A program made the translations under genes and the position numbers. A DNA stretch of 64,000 nt, taken from the NCBI RefSeq assembly GCF_028437565.1, contig NZ_JAMRYR010000006.1, forward strand, positions 1-64,000. Direction: 5' to 3'. This DNA is from Actinomyces sp. B33 (lineage in GTDB: Bacteria > Actinomycetota > Actinomycetes > Actinomycetales > Actinomycetaceae). Shown here in pieces: positions 35,329-44,093 of this stretch. Under the pieces are notes generated by a model that saw only the letters and a list, made by a program, of their open reading frames with translations, ran no database searches and was not told the DNA's origin. The stretch's first letter is position 1. Each line of letters starts with the position of its first letter.

Positions 35329-35342
35329 AGCGGCATCACCGC

Positions 35343-36719
35343 TCAGTCGACGCCGTCAGCCGGCGCCGACCGGTGACGGGTCGCGTACGCCTCCGACTCC
35401 AACTCGGTGCCCGACGGCGCAGACGCCGGCGTCGCCGCCTCCAAGTTCGTGCCCCGAGCCTTCGAGATCCACTTCATCACGTGGTAGATCAGCAGGGCCG
35501 AGGCCGTGCCCAGGGCGATCCCCTCGAAGGTCAGGCCGAAAGGCGACCACGTGAAGTTGGCGATCGCCACGACCAGGGAGACCGCCGCCGTGTTGAGGTT
35601 GACCGGGTTCGAGAAGTCCACGCGGTTCTGCACCCAGATCCTCACGCCGAGCATCCCGATCATCCCGTACAGGACCGTCCCCGCGCCGCCCAGGACGCCC
35701 GCCGGGATCGTCGCGATGATCGCGCCGAACTTGGGCATCAGGGACAGGGCGAACGCGACGACGGCCGCGACCACGTAGGCCGCCGTCGAGTAGACGCGCG
35801 TCGCCGCCATGACGCCGATGTTCTCGGCGTACGTCGTCGTGCCCGAGCCGCCACCCGCGCCCGCCAGCGCGGTCGCCAGGCCGTCGGCCAGCAGGGCGCG
35901 CCCGGTGACGTCGTCGAGGTTCTCGCCGGTCATCGCCGACACCGACTTGACGTGACCGACGTTCTCCGCGACCAGGACGAACACCACGGGGATGAACAGG
36001 CCCAGGGTCGACGGGTCGAAAGCGGGGGTGTGGAACTGCGGCAGGCCGAACCAGGCGGCCTCGGAGATCGCCGAGAAATCGACCTGGCCGCCCTGGACGA
36101 CGGCCGCCACATAGCCGATGAGGACGCCGAAGAGGATCGACAGGCGCCCGATGATCCCCTTGAACAGGACGGTGATCAGGCAGATCGAGGCGATCGTGAT
36201 GACGGCGGTCAGCGGCGCCGTCTTGACGTTGTTCCACGCCGCGGGCGCCAGGTTCAAACCGATGAGGGCGACGATGGCCCCGGTGACGACCGGGGGCATC
36301 AGGGCGTCGATCCACCGCACCCCGGCGAAATGGACGATCAGGCCGATGACGGCCAGCGTCACACCGGTGGCGATGATGCCGCCCTGCGCGTAGTTCATCC
36401 CGAGCTGGCCGTTGACCGCGACGATCGGCGCGATGAGCGCGAACGACGAGCCCAGGTAGGACGGCAGGCGCCCGGCCGTCACGAGGAAGAAGAGGAGGGT
36501 GCCGATCGCGCTGAAGAACAGCGTCGTCGAGGGCGGGAACCCCGTCAGGAGGGGAACGAGGAAGGTCGCACCGAACATCGCGACGACGTGCTGGGCGCCG
36601 ATCCCGATGGTGCGAGGCCAGGAGAGTCTCTCCCCGGCGGCCACGACCTCTCCGGGGGAAATGGTGGTGCCGTCTCCGTGCAACTTCCAGCGGAACAATC
36701 CGGGGGTTTTCTCGCTCAT
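35343..36719 (-). CDS. Uracil-xanthine permease (NCS2/NAT family)
   Basis: A 458-residue inner-membrane nucleobase transporter of the NCS2 family with about 12-14 segments. The N-terminal GIGAQHVVAMFGATFLVPLLTG and FFLVTAGRLPSYLGSSFA segments, and a late region with ENIGVMAATRVYS, identify the UraA/PyrP subgroup, proton symporters of uracil. Start ATG 36719 has a GGAG ribosome site. A second nucleobase-salvage gene (upp) is in this window but 27 kb away. Specificity between uracil and xanthine is not decided by what is visible. Confidence 0.92.
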   Translation of the reverse strand: MSEKTPGLFRWKLHGDGTTISPGEVVAAGERLSWPRTIGIGAQHVVAMFGATFLVPLLTGFPPSTTLFFSAIGTLLFFLVTAGRLPSYLGSSFALIAPIVAVNGQLGMNYAQGGIIATGVTLAVIGLIVHFAGVRWIDALMPPVVTGAIVALIGLNLAPAAWNNVKTAPLTAVITIASICLITVLFKGIIGRLSILFGVLIGYVAAVVQGGQVDFSAISEAAWFGLPQFHTPAFDPSTLGLFIPVVFVLVAENVGHVKSVSAMTGENLDDVTGRALLADGLATALAGAGGGSGTTTYAENIGVMAATRVYSTAAYVVAAVVAFALSLMPKFGAIIATIPAGVLGGAGTVLYGMIGMLGVRIWVQNRVDFSNPVNLNTAAVSLVVAIANFTWSPFGLTFEGIALGTASALLIYHVMKWISKARGTNLEAATPASAPSGTELESEAYATRHRSAPADGVD

Positions 36720-36917
36720 GAGTGAGCACTCCGATCAGGTCGATGGGCGTGGGCCGTTGAACCGGTCGGAATCCCAGGCTAGCCCCCCGTTCCTTTCGCT
36801 TTTGAGAGAAATCGTCTTTTTGTGACCGGATTCCCTCTCCCTCTCCTCTCATCCGGCCCTCCCGGCATCGGCCGAGCGCATGTCCATAAGCCGCCGACGT
36901 GTGCGACACTGGCCGCG

Positions 36918-37385
36918 ATGAGCGAACCCACCCCCCGAAGCGCCGACCCGGGGCGCGCGACCGCCGGCCCCGCCGCGGCCTCGTCGTCCCCTCACGAACC
37001 CGTCCGGGCCCCGTCGTCGCCTCCCGGCGACCGCTTCGCCCACGGGGCCGGCGCCCGCTCGGCCGACGCCCCCGCCCCCGCCGGGCCCTCGACGTTCCCC
37101 GGGACCGACGAGGTCGATCCCGCCGTCGTCTTCGCCGGCCCGGGCTACACCTCCCCCGGCCCCGTGACGAACACGGTCGGCACGATCGGCCTGTGGCTCA
37201 GCCTGATCGCGATCCTCCTAGCGCCCATCGCCGTGATCTCCCTGATCCTCGGGCTCATCGGCTGGATGCGCGCGATGTCCCTGCCCGGCCGCGTCGGCCG
37301 ACACGACGCGATCGCCGCCACCGTCGTCTCCCTCGTCATCGGCGGGCTCTGGTCGGCTCTGATCGCCTACCTCATCTTGTCCTGA
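36918..37385 (+). CDS. Small membrane protein, DUF4190-like
   Basis: A 155-residue protein with ~75 disordered Pro/Ala/Ser-rich residues, then two membrane helices: TVGTIGLWLSLIAILLAPIAV...ILGLIGW and AIAATVVSLVIGGLWSALIAYLIL. This is the DUF4190 layout, of unknown function. GACACT at 36905-36910 is 7 nt before the ATG, suggesting a leaderless start; the upstream in-frame extension lacks conserved features. Confidence 0.75.
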   Translation: MSEPTPRSADPGRATAGPAAASSSPHEPVRAPSSPPGDRFAHGAGARSADAPAPAGPSTFPGTDEVDPAVVFAGPGYTSPGPVTNTVGTIGLWLSLIAILLAPIAVISLILGLIGWMRAMSLPGRVGRHDAIAATVVSLVIGGLWSALIAYLILS

Positions 37386-37612
37386 CCCCGCGCCCGGCAT
37401 TGGCGGTCTCATGCGCCGGCGCCTGATCGAGCGCGCGGCGGGACTCGCGCCGCCCGGGCGGACACGCCTGTGATCGGGCGCGTTCCCATTCTTATCGGCC
37501 CGGCAGGGCGCCGTCTTTTCATCCGCCCGGCGGATCGCCGTCGCACGGGACCATGAGGGCCGACCTGGTGAACACGGTCGCCCCACCCCCGTTCTTTACC
37601 TATTGTTGGAGC

Positions 37613-38347
37613 ATGAAACGCTTTCTCTTGGTCTCCACTCGTCCCGAGGACGAGGCGATCGACGCCGAGTACCACGCGTTCCGCGTGGGAATGGGACTGG
37701 CCCCCGAGGGTCTCGAACAGATCCGACTCGACATGCTCGGCCTGCCCGACATCGACCTCGACGACTACTCCGGCGTCGTCATCGCCGGATCCTCCTACGG
37801 GACGACCACGGCCGACGATGCGAAAACCGCGACCCAAAAAGCCGTCGAGTCCGAACTCATGCGCCTCTTCGGCGACATCATCGACGCCGGCACGCCCTGC
37901 TTGACCACGGGGTTCGGCACGGAGGTCGCCACCGTCTTCCTCGGCGGCCTCGTCAGCCGACGATGGGCCGAAGACCCCCAGATCGCCGAGATCATCATGA
38001 CGACCGGCGCCTGGGACGAACCGATCTTCGCCGGCCTCGACCGGGAGTTCTCGACATTCGTCGGCCACCACGAGGCCGTCGAGGTCGTCCCCGCAGGTGC
38101 CGACGTCCTCGCCCGCTCCTTGACGTGCCCCGTCGAGGTCATGCGGATCGGAGAGCGGTTCTACGCCCTCCAGTTCAACCCGGAGCTCGACTCGGTGTCG
38201 ATCGCGCGGACCCTCGAACGCTACGAGGACGCCGGGTACCCCGGCACCGACGATCCCGACGAGTTCTTGCGCATCGGGCGCGAGGGCGCCGGCGACCATC
38301 CGGCCGCGCAGATCCTCAAGAACTTCGTCTCGATGTTCTCGTCCTGA
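37613..38347 (+). CDS. Class I glutamine amidotransferase-like protein lacking catalytic residues
   Basis: A 244-residue protein with the GATase1 fold of GMP-synthase-like amidotransferases. The fold marks are DDYSGVVIAGS (oxyanion strand), GTPCLTTGFGTE where G-x-C/Y-G-H/x-Q normally sits, GHHEAVEVVPAGADVLARS, and FYALQFNPEL where QFHPE is expected. The nucleophile position is Phe101 and the His is Asn189, so glutaminase activity should be absent. TATTGT at 37601-37606 lies 6 nt before the ATG; a leaderless start fits. It may be a binding or regulatory homologue; no partner enzyme is nearby. Confidence 0.85.
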   Translation: MKRFLLVSTRPEDEAIDAEYHAFRVGMGLAPEGLEQIRLDMLGLPDIDLDDYSGVVIAGSSYGTTTADDAKTATQKAVESELMRLFGDIIDAGTPCLTTGFGTEVATVFLGGLVSRRWAEDPQIAEIIMTTGAWDEPIFAGLDREFSTFVGHHEAVEVVPAGADVLARSLTCPVEVMRIGERFYALQFNPELDSVSIARTLERYEDAGYPGTDDPDEFLRIGREGAGDHPAAQILKNFVSMFSS

Positions 38348-38355
38348 CAAGCCGA

Positions 38356-38389
38356 TGCGCGCGCCGGGCTTTGACCCCCGGCGCGCGCA
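38356..38389 (+). terminator. 13-bp-stem hairpin downstream of the amidotransferase-like gene
   Basis: TGCGCGCGCCGGG, an 8-nt loop CTTTGACC, then the exact complement, starting 9 bp after the stop codon. A short TTT follows at 38394-38396. Probably an intrinsic terminator. Confidence 0.7.
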
Positions 38390-38487
38390 CGCGGTTTCTC
38401 GGATTATTCAGCGGCATCGGGCCGCGTCCTCGTCTGTCGACGCCGACTGGCCCGTCCCGTACGCGACGGGCCGCGTGGGGCGGACGG

Positions 38488-39057
38488 TCAGCGGGCTTCG
38501 GTCTCCATCGAGCCGGCCATCTGCTGCGAGAGAGCGTTCATGCCCTCGTTGATGCGCTGCTGGAACTCCGGGCATTGCGCGGACAGGTCCGACAACGCTC
38601 GTTTCACGCGCTCGCTCGCGGCCGTCATATCGGATTGCATCTTCTCGAGGGCCTCGGGGTCGTCAAGGTTCATGTTGGTGAAATCGACCGAACGGATGGC
38701 CTCGCCCGCTTCGAGGTAGTCGATCCACGCATCCTTGACCGGGCCATCCGAGAGAGAACTGGTGACTTGGGCGGCGGCAGCCACGAGGTCGGCGGTGATC
38801 GTCTCATAGTCCTCGGGCGAGGGCTCGGCGGCCTCGTACTTCGCATTGAGGGGCTCGTAGGCGGCGGTCAGGGTATCGAGGAACTCCCGGCAGTCATCCC
38901 CGGAAGCGGCGGACGCGGACGGAGTCGACGAGGACGTCCCCGCCGACTGGGCCGGCTGGGAGGTCTGGGACTGGGGTCCTCCGCCGTTTCCGCCCGAGCA
39001 GGCGGCCAGGCCGAGGCCGAGGAGAACGACGGGTGCGATGGTGAGCATTCGTTTCAT
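38488..39057 (-). CDS. Predicted lipoprotein, function unknown
   Basis: A 189-residue secreted lipoprotein. MKRMLTIAPVVLLGLGLAAC is a complete lipoprotein signal with an LAAC lipobox, followed by a Ser/Gln/Thr-rich tether and a mostly helical, acidic domain with two further Cys (DDCREFLD and SAQCPEF) that could pair. No family is recognised. GACAAT (39064-39069, minus strand) is 6 nt before the ATG at 39057; the 38-residue in-frame extension upstream would hide the signal peptide, so the shorter start was chosen. Confidence 0.82.
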   Translation of the reverse strand: MKRMLTIAPVVLLGLGLAACSGGNGGGPQSQTSQPAQSAGTSSSTPSASAASGDDCREFLDTLTAAYEPLNAKYEAAEPSPEDYETITADLVAAAAQVTSSLSDGPVKDAWIDYLEAGEAIRSVDFTNMNLDDPEALEKMQSDMTAASERVKRALSDLSAQCPEFQQRINEGMNALSQQMAGSMETEAR

Positions 39058-39347
39058 ATCCCGATTGTCCGGGGCGAAACCACGGGTGGCAAGAGGGGTT
39101 TTCGACATGGAGATGTTCTCGGATCCGCGGTTCCGCGCGTGCCGGTCCAGTGGATTCGGCGCCCGATCCATGCGGACGCCCTCGTCACCGAGGTGTTCGC
39201 CCTCTTCCGAGGGGGGTCGGCACCGACGTGCGCAGGCGCATGGCGGGATGTCGGGCGGTGAGGAGTGTCATCGCTGCGCAATCCGTCCGGTTCGCGTTTT
39301 CATCGACGAGTCGTCTACCATGGGACCGCTCGTCGTTGACGGGCGCC

Positions 39348-39432
39348 GGAGGATTCGCCTAGTGGCCTATGGCGCACGCTTGGAAAGCGTGTTGGGTGCA
39401 AGCCCTCGGGGGTTCGAATCCCCCATCCTCCG
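39348..39432 (+). tRNA. tRNA-Ser (GGA)
   Basis: A cloverleaf with acceptor arms GGAGGAT/ATCCTCC, anticodon stem-loop CGCTTGGAAAGCG (anticodon GGA), a long class II variable arm and a GGGGGTTCGAATCCCCC T arm. CCA is not encoded. A strong terminator follows at 39437. It marks the left edge of the accessory island. Confidence 0.97.
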
Positions 39433-39436
39433 CAAA

Positions 39437-39473
39437 CCCCCTCGGGACCTCGTCGGCCCGAGGGGTTTTTCTT
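39437..39473 (+). terminator. Intrinsic terminator after tRNA-Ser(GGA)
   Basis: CCCCTCGGG, loop, CCCGAGGGG and a TTTTTCTT tail. Confidence 0.9.
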
Positions 39474-40290
39474 GCCAGGACAAAGAAACTTGGAGTCTGA
39501 TACGCCTCCGGTTATGGCTGGGCGCACTAGAGGGCCACACCGTTCCGATGGGGATCGGAAGTAGACGCCAGGTTCCTGTGAGGTCATAGGACCTGGAATC
39601 CTCGCCTTCTCGGGCTATGTGAGCCGCGCCGGCGAAATGGTCGCATCGCCGGCGATCATGCCGGAATCTCCCTCGGCGCGATCCCCATCTAGATCACGAC
39701 CGGCTTGTTCCACACGGCCTAGTCGGCGGCGGGGTTACGGCGTGCGTCCGGCTCGGCATCGTGGCGAGCTGAGTCGAGGTGCTCCAGGATTGCGCGCTTG
39801 CCGTTCTTCTTGTCCACGACTTGCGCAGCGGTAGCGCCTGAGGCGGCGCGCGCCATGCGCGGATAGGGCCTCACCCACCTGGGCCCCACCCTCTTGGTGC
39901 CCGAGAACACTAGACCGCTACGCCATTGCGACGAAAAGCCCCCCAGGAAGCCAGAACCCCACAAGCGGCACGAGTCAGGTACGACGGCTATTCGTGATGC
40001 GTCCTCGTGTGGAGTCGGCGGCCCGCGCAATGACCGTTCCACCTCACCTGACGCAACGGCTACCGGCGTCGCCCTACCAGCTCAGCTAATCGGATGATGC
40101 CATCCGCACCAGTGCCTGCCTGAGACGTCCACCCGTCCTGCTCGCCGACACCCCGCGTTGAGCGGAACGGCGTCATGCAACGTTGGAACTACTCGTTACA
40201 CAAGAGAGTGGAAGGTGACCAGAGCGGGTCCCGGAAAAGTTACGGTCGGCAGATGTCCCGCTCAGCCCGGCCCACAAGCCCCTTCGACCA
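39474..40290. other. Gene-free 817-bp island edge with hairpin and tRNA-like fragments
   Basis: No gene is supported. An imperfect inverted repeat (CCAGGTTCCTGTGA facing TCATAGGACCTGG) is at 39568-39596. Minus-strand stretches at about 39880-39930 (GGCGTAGCGGTCTAGTG) and 40040-40090 (TAGCTGAGCTGGTAGGGC) resemble tRNA D-arm sequences without complete cloverleaves, so they may be eroded tRNA or integration debris. Confidence 0.5.
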
Positions 40291-40379
40291 TGAGATAACC
40301 TCCAAGTATTGAGAAAACTGCGCGGTTTTTTAGATAACTGGGAATTTAAAATAGATAACTCTGCATTCTATGAGATAAC
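40291..40379 (+). repeat. Upstream iteron array: five TGAGATAAC-like direct repeats
   Basis: TGAGATAAC or close variants start at 40291, 40310, 40330, 40351 and 40371, spaced 19, 20, 21 and 20 bp, ending 8 bp before the GTG of the AlbA-type gene. About two helical turns separate sites, so all would face the same side of the DNA. The array covers the region where the promoter must lie, which suggests autoregulation. Confidence 0.9.
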
Positions 40380-40387
40380 ATGAAGAC

Positions 40388-41857
40388 GTGATCACCACAC
40401 CTGAGGACCTTCAGGGAGCACTCGCTCGGCTCGCCCTCGATCAGGGCGACTCGCTCGACATCGAGGCCAAGACCTTTTCCGAGTTCTCCGCAGACAGCCT
40501 GGCCCCGTCGCTGTGCTCACTGGCGAACCTGCCTGGAGGCGGCGTCATCCTCCTCGGCGTCAACGAACGCCAGGACGATCCACTCACGGGAGTGGACGAC
40601 CCTCACGCCCTCGCGCAACAGGTCACGAACCTGGCTCGCAACGGATTCGCTCCCCCACTGACAGTTCACACCGCGAGTATCCGTCTGGGCGAGACCACAG
40701 TCGTCGCCGTCAACGTCGACGAGGCGCCCATCAGCCGCAAACCGGTCGCCTGGCACGGCAAGGCCTACGTTCGCCAGTACGACGGCGACTACACCATGTC
40801 GCTTCAGGAGCAGCAGCAGCTTCTTCGACGTCATGACAGGCCCCGGGATGACCGGGCCATCGTCCCAGGCACGAACATCAGCGACCTGGACCCGGCCCGC
40901 ATCGCCGACTTCGCCACTTCCGTCCGGCGCTCCACCCCGGCCCTGCAGAACGCCACCAACGACGACATCCTGTTGCGGATGAACGCACTTACAGGCTCCG
41001 GAGAGGCAACGGTTGCAGGACTCTATGCACTGGGCGTCTACCCCCAGCAGCACCTCCCCCACCTCAGCCTCACCGCAGCGGTGACAACTAACAGTTCCCA
41101 GAACCCCACCCACCGCGCGTCCAACCGGAAGGACTTCACCGGCCCGCTGCCCACTATCCTCGACAACACGGTCGAATGGGTTGCTCAGAACATCTCCAGT
41201 TCCATGGTGGTCAACACCGATGGACGCGCCGACACCACCTTCTCAGTCCCGCTCGTCGCCGTCAGAGAGGTCGTCGCCAACGCACTCGTCCACCGCGATC
41301 TGTCAGAGGCAACAAGCGGACGGGTAGTTGAGTTGCGCCTGACAAGCACAGGACTGGTTCTCACCAGCCCCGGCGGCCTGTGGGGCCTGAGCGTCGACCA
41401 GCTCGGGACGCCGGACGGGAAGAGCGCGGTCAACGAGTTCCTGTATGGAATCTGCAGGCACGTGGGCGGACGCGATCATCGCGTGATCGAAGCCATGGGG
41501 ACCGGGATCAGGACGGTCCGGGACGCTCTGGCGGAGGCCGGTCTGGAGCCTCCCCGCTTCATTGACAACGGACTGCGTTTCACCGTCGTCTTCCCCAACC
41601 ATGCGATGTATTCCTCCGGTGATCTCACCTGGCTGGGGACCGTGAAGACCACCGGACTCAGCAGAGCCCAGAAGGAGGCGCTCCTGCGCATGCGCGCAGT
41701 CGGCCCATTGTCCAATGGCGACTATCGCAGCTTCGCCGGGGTCGACTCGACGACCGCTCGATCCGATCTCAAGGATCTCGTCGCTCGAGGGCTGGCGGTC
41801 CGGATGGGCAACCGCCGCGGCACCCGCTACGGCCTCTCCCCAAGCGTCAAGCCATGA
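40388..41857 (+). CDS. AlbA/Schlafen-domain ATP-binding protein with winged helix (COG2865-like)
   Basis: A 489-residue protein. An N-terminal AlbA_2/Schlafen domain (about 10-135) shows the LDIEAKTF acidic opening, a SLANLPGGGVILLGVNE core and KAYVRQYDGDYTM. A GHKL ATPase-like region (about 280-400) has VVANALVHRDLS and the GTGIRTVRDAL glycine box, and a C-terminal winged-helix (about 430-485) has the VDSTTARSDLKDLVARGL recognition segment. This layout is known in COG2865 predicted regulators and some defence islands. The GTG start comes 8 bp after an iteron array and a second array begins 32 bp after the stop. It lies in an accessory island; regulator or defence effector cannot be settled here. 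Confidence 0.85.
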   Translation: MITTPEDLQGALARLALDQGDSLDIEAKTFSEFSADSLAPSLCSLANLPGGGVILLGVNERQDDPLTGVDDPHALAQQVTNLARNGFAPPLTVHTASIRLGETTVVAVNVDEAPISRKPVAWHGKAYVRQYDGDYTMSLQEQQQLLRRHDRPRDDRAIVPGTNISDLDPARIADFATSVRRSTPALQNATNDDILLRMNALTGSGEATVAGLYALGVYPQQHLPHLSLTAAVTTNSSQNPTHRASNRKDFTGPLPTILDNTVEWVAQNISSSMVVNTDGRADTTFSVPLVAVREVVANALVHRDLSEATSGRVVELRLTSTGLVLTSPGGLWGLSVDQLGTPDGKSAVNEFLYGICRHVGGRDHRVIEAMGTGIRTVRDALAEAGLEPPRFIDNGLRFTVVFPNHAMYSSGDLTWLGTVKTTGLSRAQKEALLRMRAVGPLSNGDYRSFAGVDSTTARSDLKDLVARGLAVRMGNRRGTRYGLSPSVKP

Positions 41858-41888
41858 TGGTCCACCCTCACCCCTCTTCTTCAACTGA

Positions 41889-41977
41889 TGAGATAACAAC
41901 ACGAGTTATGAGATAACTTCCAGGTTTTTAAGATAACCGGAGCGCTGATGGGATAACTGCCGGTCCCGTAAGACAAC
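41889..41977 (+). repeat. Downstream iteron array: five direct repeats at exactly 20 bp
   Basis: TGAGATAAC (41889), TGAGATAAC (41909), TAAGATAAC (41929), TGGGATAAC (41949) and TAAGACAAC (41969) sit at a strict 20-bp period, in the same orientation as the upstream array. The 11 bases between sites are not conserved. Confidence 0.92.
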
Positions 41978-42460
41978 GCGACCGCATCGTTCTCAGAGTT
42001 GATCCGCTGCTCTGGGTGCGGGACGACGATGATTCACCGCGGTCCCGTCTACCAGCGCCTCCAAGTCCACACGGGGTGGCTGCCACCGGTCGATCCGCTC
42101 CATTGAAATCTCGACGCTCGTGGAGCGGACGGTGTTGGCCACGTTCGAGCAGATCGCCCTCGACCCCACCGAACACCCACCACCCGGTACCGGCCTGGCG
42201 GCGCGGGTCGGTACCGCTGCGACGCTCGACGCGGATCGGGAGCGCCTGGCGCGACGCAGCAGCCAAAAATGCACCGAGCGAGCCTGGCGGCAGTCGACGG
42301 CATCGGCCCAGTGGAGATAGTGGACGCGACAGCAAGAGGGGCGGCGGTACGGGTGCTCATGCCGTCAGGTACACCGCCCGTCCCGCAACAGTCAGCGGGC
42401 GGCGTGCTTGTCAGGGTGAGCGGCCCGGATCGCGTCGTTCAGGTCAGCGTCGTCGCGGAG
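41978..42460. other. Region with eroded coding remnants, no intact gene
   Basis: The minus strand has pieces that read as protein in shifting frames (for example HWADAVDCRQARSVHFWLL near 42270-42330, and VDLEALVDGTAVNHRR near 42020-42070), consistent with a decayed gene, possibly a transposase. No single frame is intact and no family is assigned. Confidence 0.4.
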
Positions 42461-42510
42461 TGAAGCGTTCTGGGTTTTGTTCCGGTCCAGTTTGAGAAAG
42501 GATCGGTGTT

Positions 42511-42834
42511 ATGGCACGGCAGTATTCGGTGGAGTTCCGTTAGCGGGCGGTTCGTTTGGCCGAGGAACGGATGCGGGTTGAGGGGGTGTCCCAGTGGTTG
42601 GCGGCTGTGGGGGTCGGCGAGGTGCTGGGGGTGTCTCCTCATACGATTCGGGGTTGGCTTCGTGGGCGCGGTTTGGGCGAGGATGCCCACAGGCCCGTTG
42701 TCTAGAAGGAGGATCTTCAGGCCGAGAATCGGCGCCTGGTTCGTGAGAATCGCGAGCTTCGCAGAGCCAACGAGATTTTGAAAGCCGCCTCAGCTTTTTT
42801 CGCAGCGGAGCCAGGTCGTCCCGGCCCGCGATGA
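42511..42834 (+). pseudogene. IS3-family orfA, interrupted by two in-frame TAG codons
   Basis: From ATG 42511 the frame reads MARQYSVEFR, TAG (42541), RAVRLAEERMRVEGVSQWL...VSPHTIRGWLRGRG (the helix-turn-helix), TAG (42703), then a KEDLQAENRRLVRENRELRR leucine-zipper-like end and TGA at 42832. Both stops are TAG. The first would be repaired by TAG to GAG (Glu), the residue usual at that site. The stop overlaps the orfB start as ATGA. Confidence 0.88.
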
Positions 42835-43740
42835 TCCGTTTCATCACCGAGCACAAGGATCGTTTCGGGACCTGGCCCATTTGCCGGACTATGGGAGAGT
42901 ATTTCCCGGGGTTCATCACCTCTCGGGGATACCGGGCGGCTCGAAGCCGCCCGGCCTGGGCCAGGGCGCGCAGTGATGCGGTTCTCCTCGACGTCGTCAA
43001 GCAGGTTCACGCCGATAACTACGGCGTGTACGGGATCGGCAAGATGTGGCACCAGATGCGCCGACAAGGCTGGGACGTCGGGCGCAACCAAGTCGCTCGC
43101 CTCATGAAGGCCGCGGGCTTAAGCGGGATGCGACGCGGACGATTCCCCATCACCACGCGCCCCGCCAAGGGCACGGATGCGCGTCCTGACCTCGTCAAAC
43201 GCAACTTCAGAGCAGACGCTCCCAACAAGCTATGGGTCGCAGACATCACCTATGTGCGCACGCGATGCGGGTTCGTCTACACGGCGTTCATCACCGACGT
43301 CTACTCCCGCAAGAATTGTCGGCTGGTCCACGAAAGCCGCCCTGACGGCCCAAGAACTCCCTCTCGAAGCTCTCCACTGGGCGATCACCGTATCGAAAGG
43401 ACGCCTATCGGGACTCGTTCACCATTCCGATCACGGCACCCAGTACCTGTCCATCGACTACACGAACGCCCTCGAGGACTACAAGATCACAGCCTCGACG
43501 GGCAGTGTGGGAGATTCCTACGACAACGCGCTGGCTGAAACCATCAACGGTTTGTACAAGACCGAACTCATCTACCTGCAAGGCCCATGGGCCGGCCTGG
43601 ACCACGTCGAACTCGCCACCGCCGGATGGGTCCACTGGTGGAACACGAAACGCCTCCACCACGCCCTCAACTACCGCACCCCGCAAGAAACACAAGACGC
43701 ATACAATCACCACCACGCCCCAACCCTTGTTGGAGCATAG
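42831..43740 (+). pseudogene. IS3-family transposase orfB, frameshifted
   Basis: DDE transposase. The first frame carries the HTH_21-like GVYGIGKMWHQMRRQGW segment and the rve core start NKLWVADITYV (first Asp), then is broken at AAGAATTG (43311-43318), where one extra A shifts the frame. The second frame continues IVGWSTKAALTAQELPLEAL, VHHSDHGTQYLS (second Asp) and NALAETINGLYKTELI (catalytic Glu), ending at TAG 43738-43740. All three catalytic residues survive across the two frames, so the inactivation looks recent. Confidence 0.9.
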
Positions 43741-43776
43741 AAGCGGAACAAAACCCAGGACGCTTCAACCCAACCG

Positions 43777-44061
43777 ATGACCCAACCGACCTTGCGCAAA
43801 CCGCACGATTCCGCGGTTGGGTCACTCGGGTCACCCCCGCCAGGGACTCAACCCCTGCCACGACGCCACCAGTGGGAGCACCCCCAATGGGGGCGAATCC
43901 TCGAAACCGGAGAACGGCCCTACATCCTCGACCCCGCCAAAGCCTCCCAATGGCACAAGGAAGGCCAACCCCCCATCACTCGCCCCGAATTCCCCAGCCC
44001 CACGGAACCCACTCCCGAAGAAACCGAGCTCACGCTCAACTTCAACGGCGCAGCATCATGA
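43777..44061 (+). CDS. Small protein of unknown function, possibly 5'-truncated by the IS
   Basis: 94 residues, with a first third of poor complexity and a more ordered WGRILETGERPYILDPAKASQWH segment, ending in acidic TPEETELTLNFNGAAS. The ATG is only 10 bp from the right end of the insertion sequence and has no ribosome site, so the original N-terminus may have been lost. Its TGA overlaps an ATG at 44058 of the next frame. No family is recognised. Confidence 0.5.
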   Translation: MTQPTLRKPHDSAVGSLGSPPPGTQPLPRRHQWEHPQWGRILETGERPYILDPAKASQWHKEGQPPITRPEFPSPTEPTPEETELTLNFNGAAS

Positions 44062-44093
44062 AGCCCTCCACAACCACGAAAGGGAACCAGACG

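Larger units (their letters stand above)
42461..43767 (+). mobile_element. Inactivated IS3-family insertion sequence
   Basis: Terminal inverted repeats TGAAGCGTTCTGGGTTTTGT (42461 on) and its counterpart ending 43767 match over 24 bp with one mismatch (T/C at position 9). Inside are the two overlapping frames of an IS3-type element. Flanking bases show no target-site duplication. orfA carries two amber stops and orfB a frameshift, so it cannot make its own transposase. Confidence 0.92.

Noticed and set aside
40040-40095. Complete tRNA gene on the minus strand
   Set aside because: A D-arm-like sequence exists but the anticodon loop would be 11 nt and no T arm or acceptor pairing is found.
42455-43773. 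Target-site duplication around the IS
   Set aside because: Bases outside the two inverted repeats (GCGGAG left, ACCCAA right) do not match.
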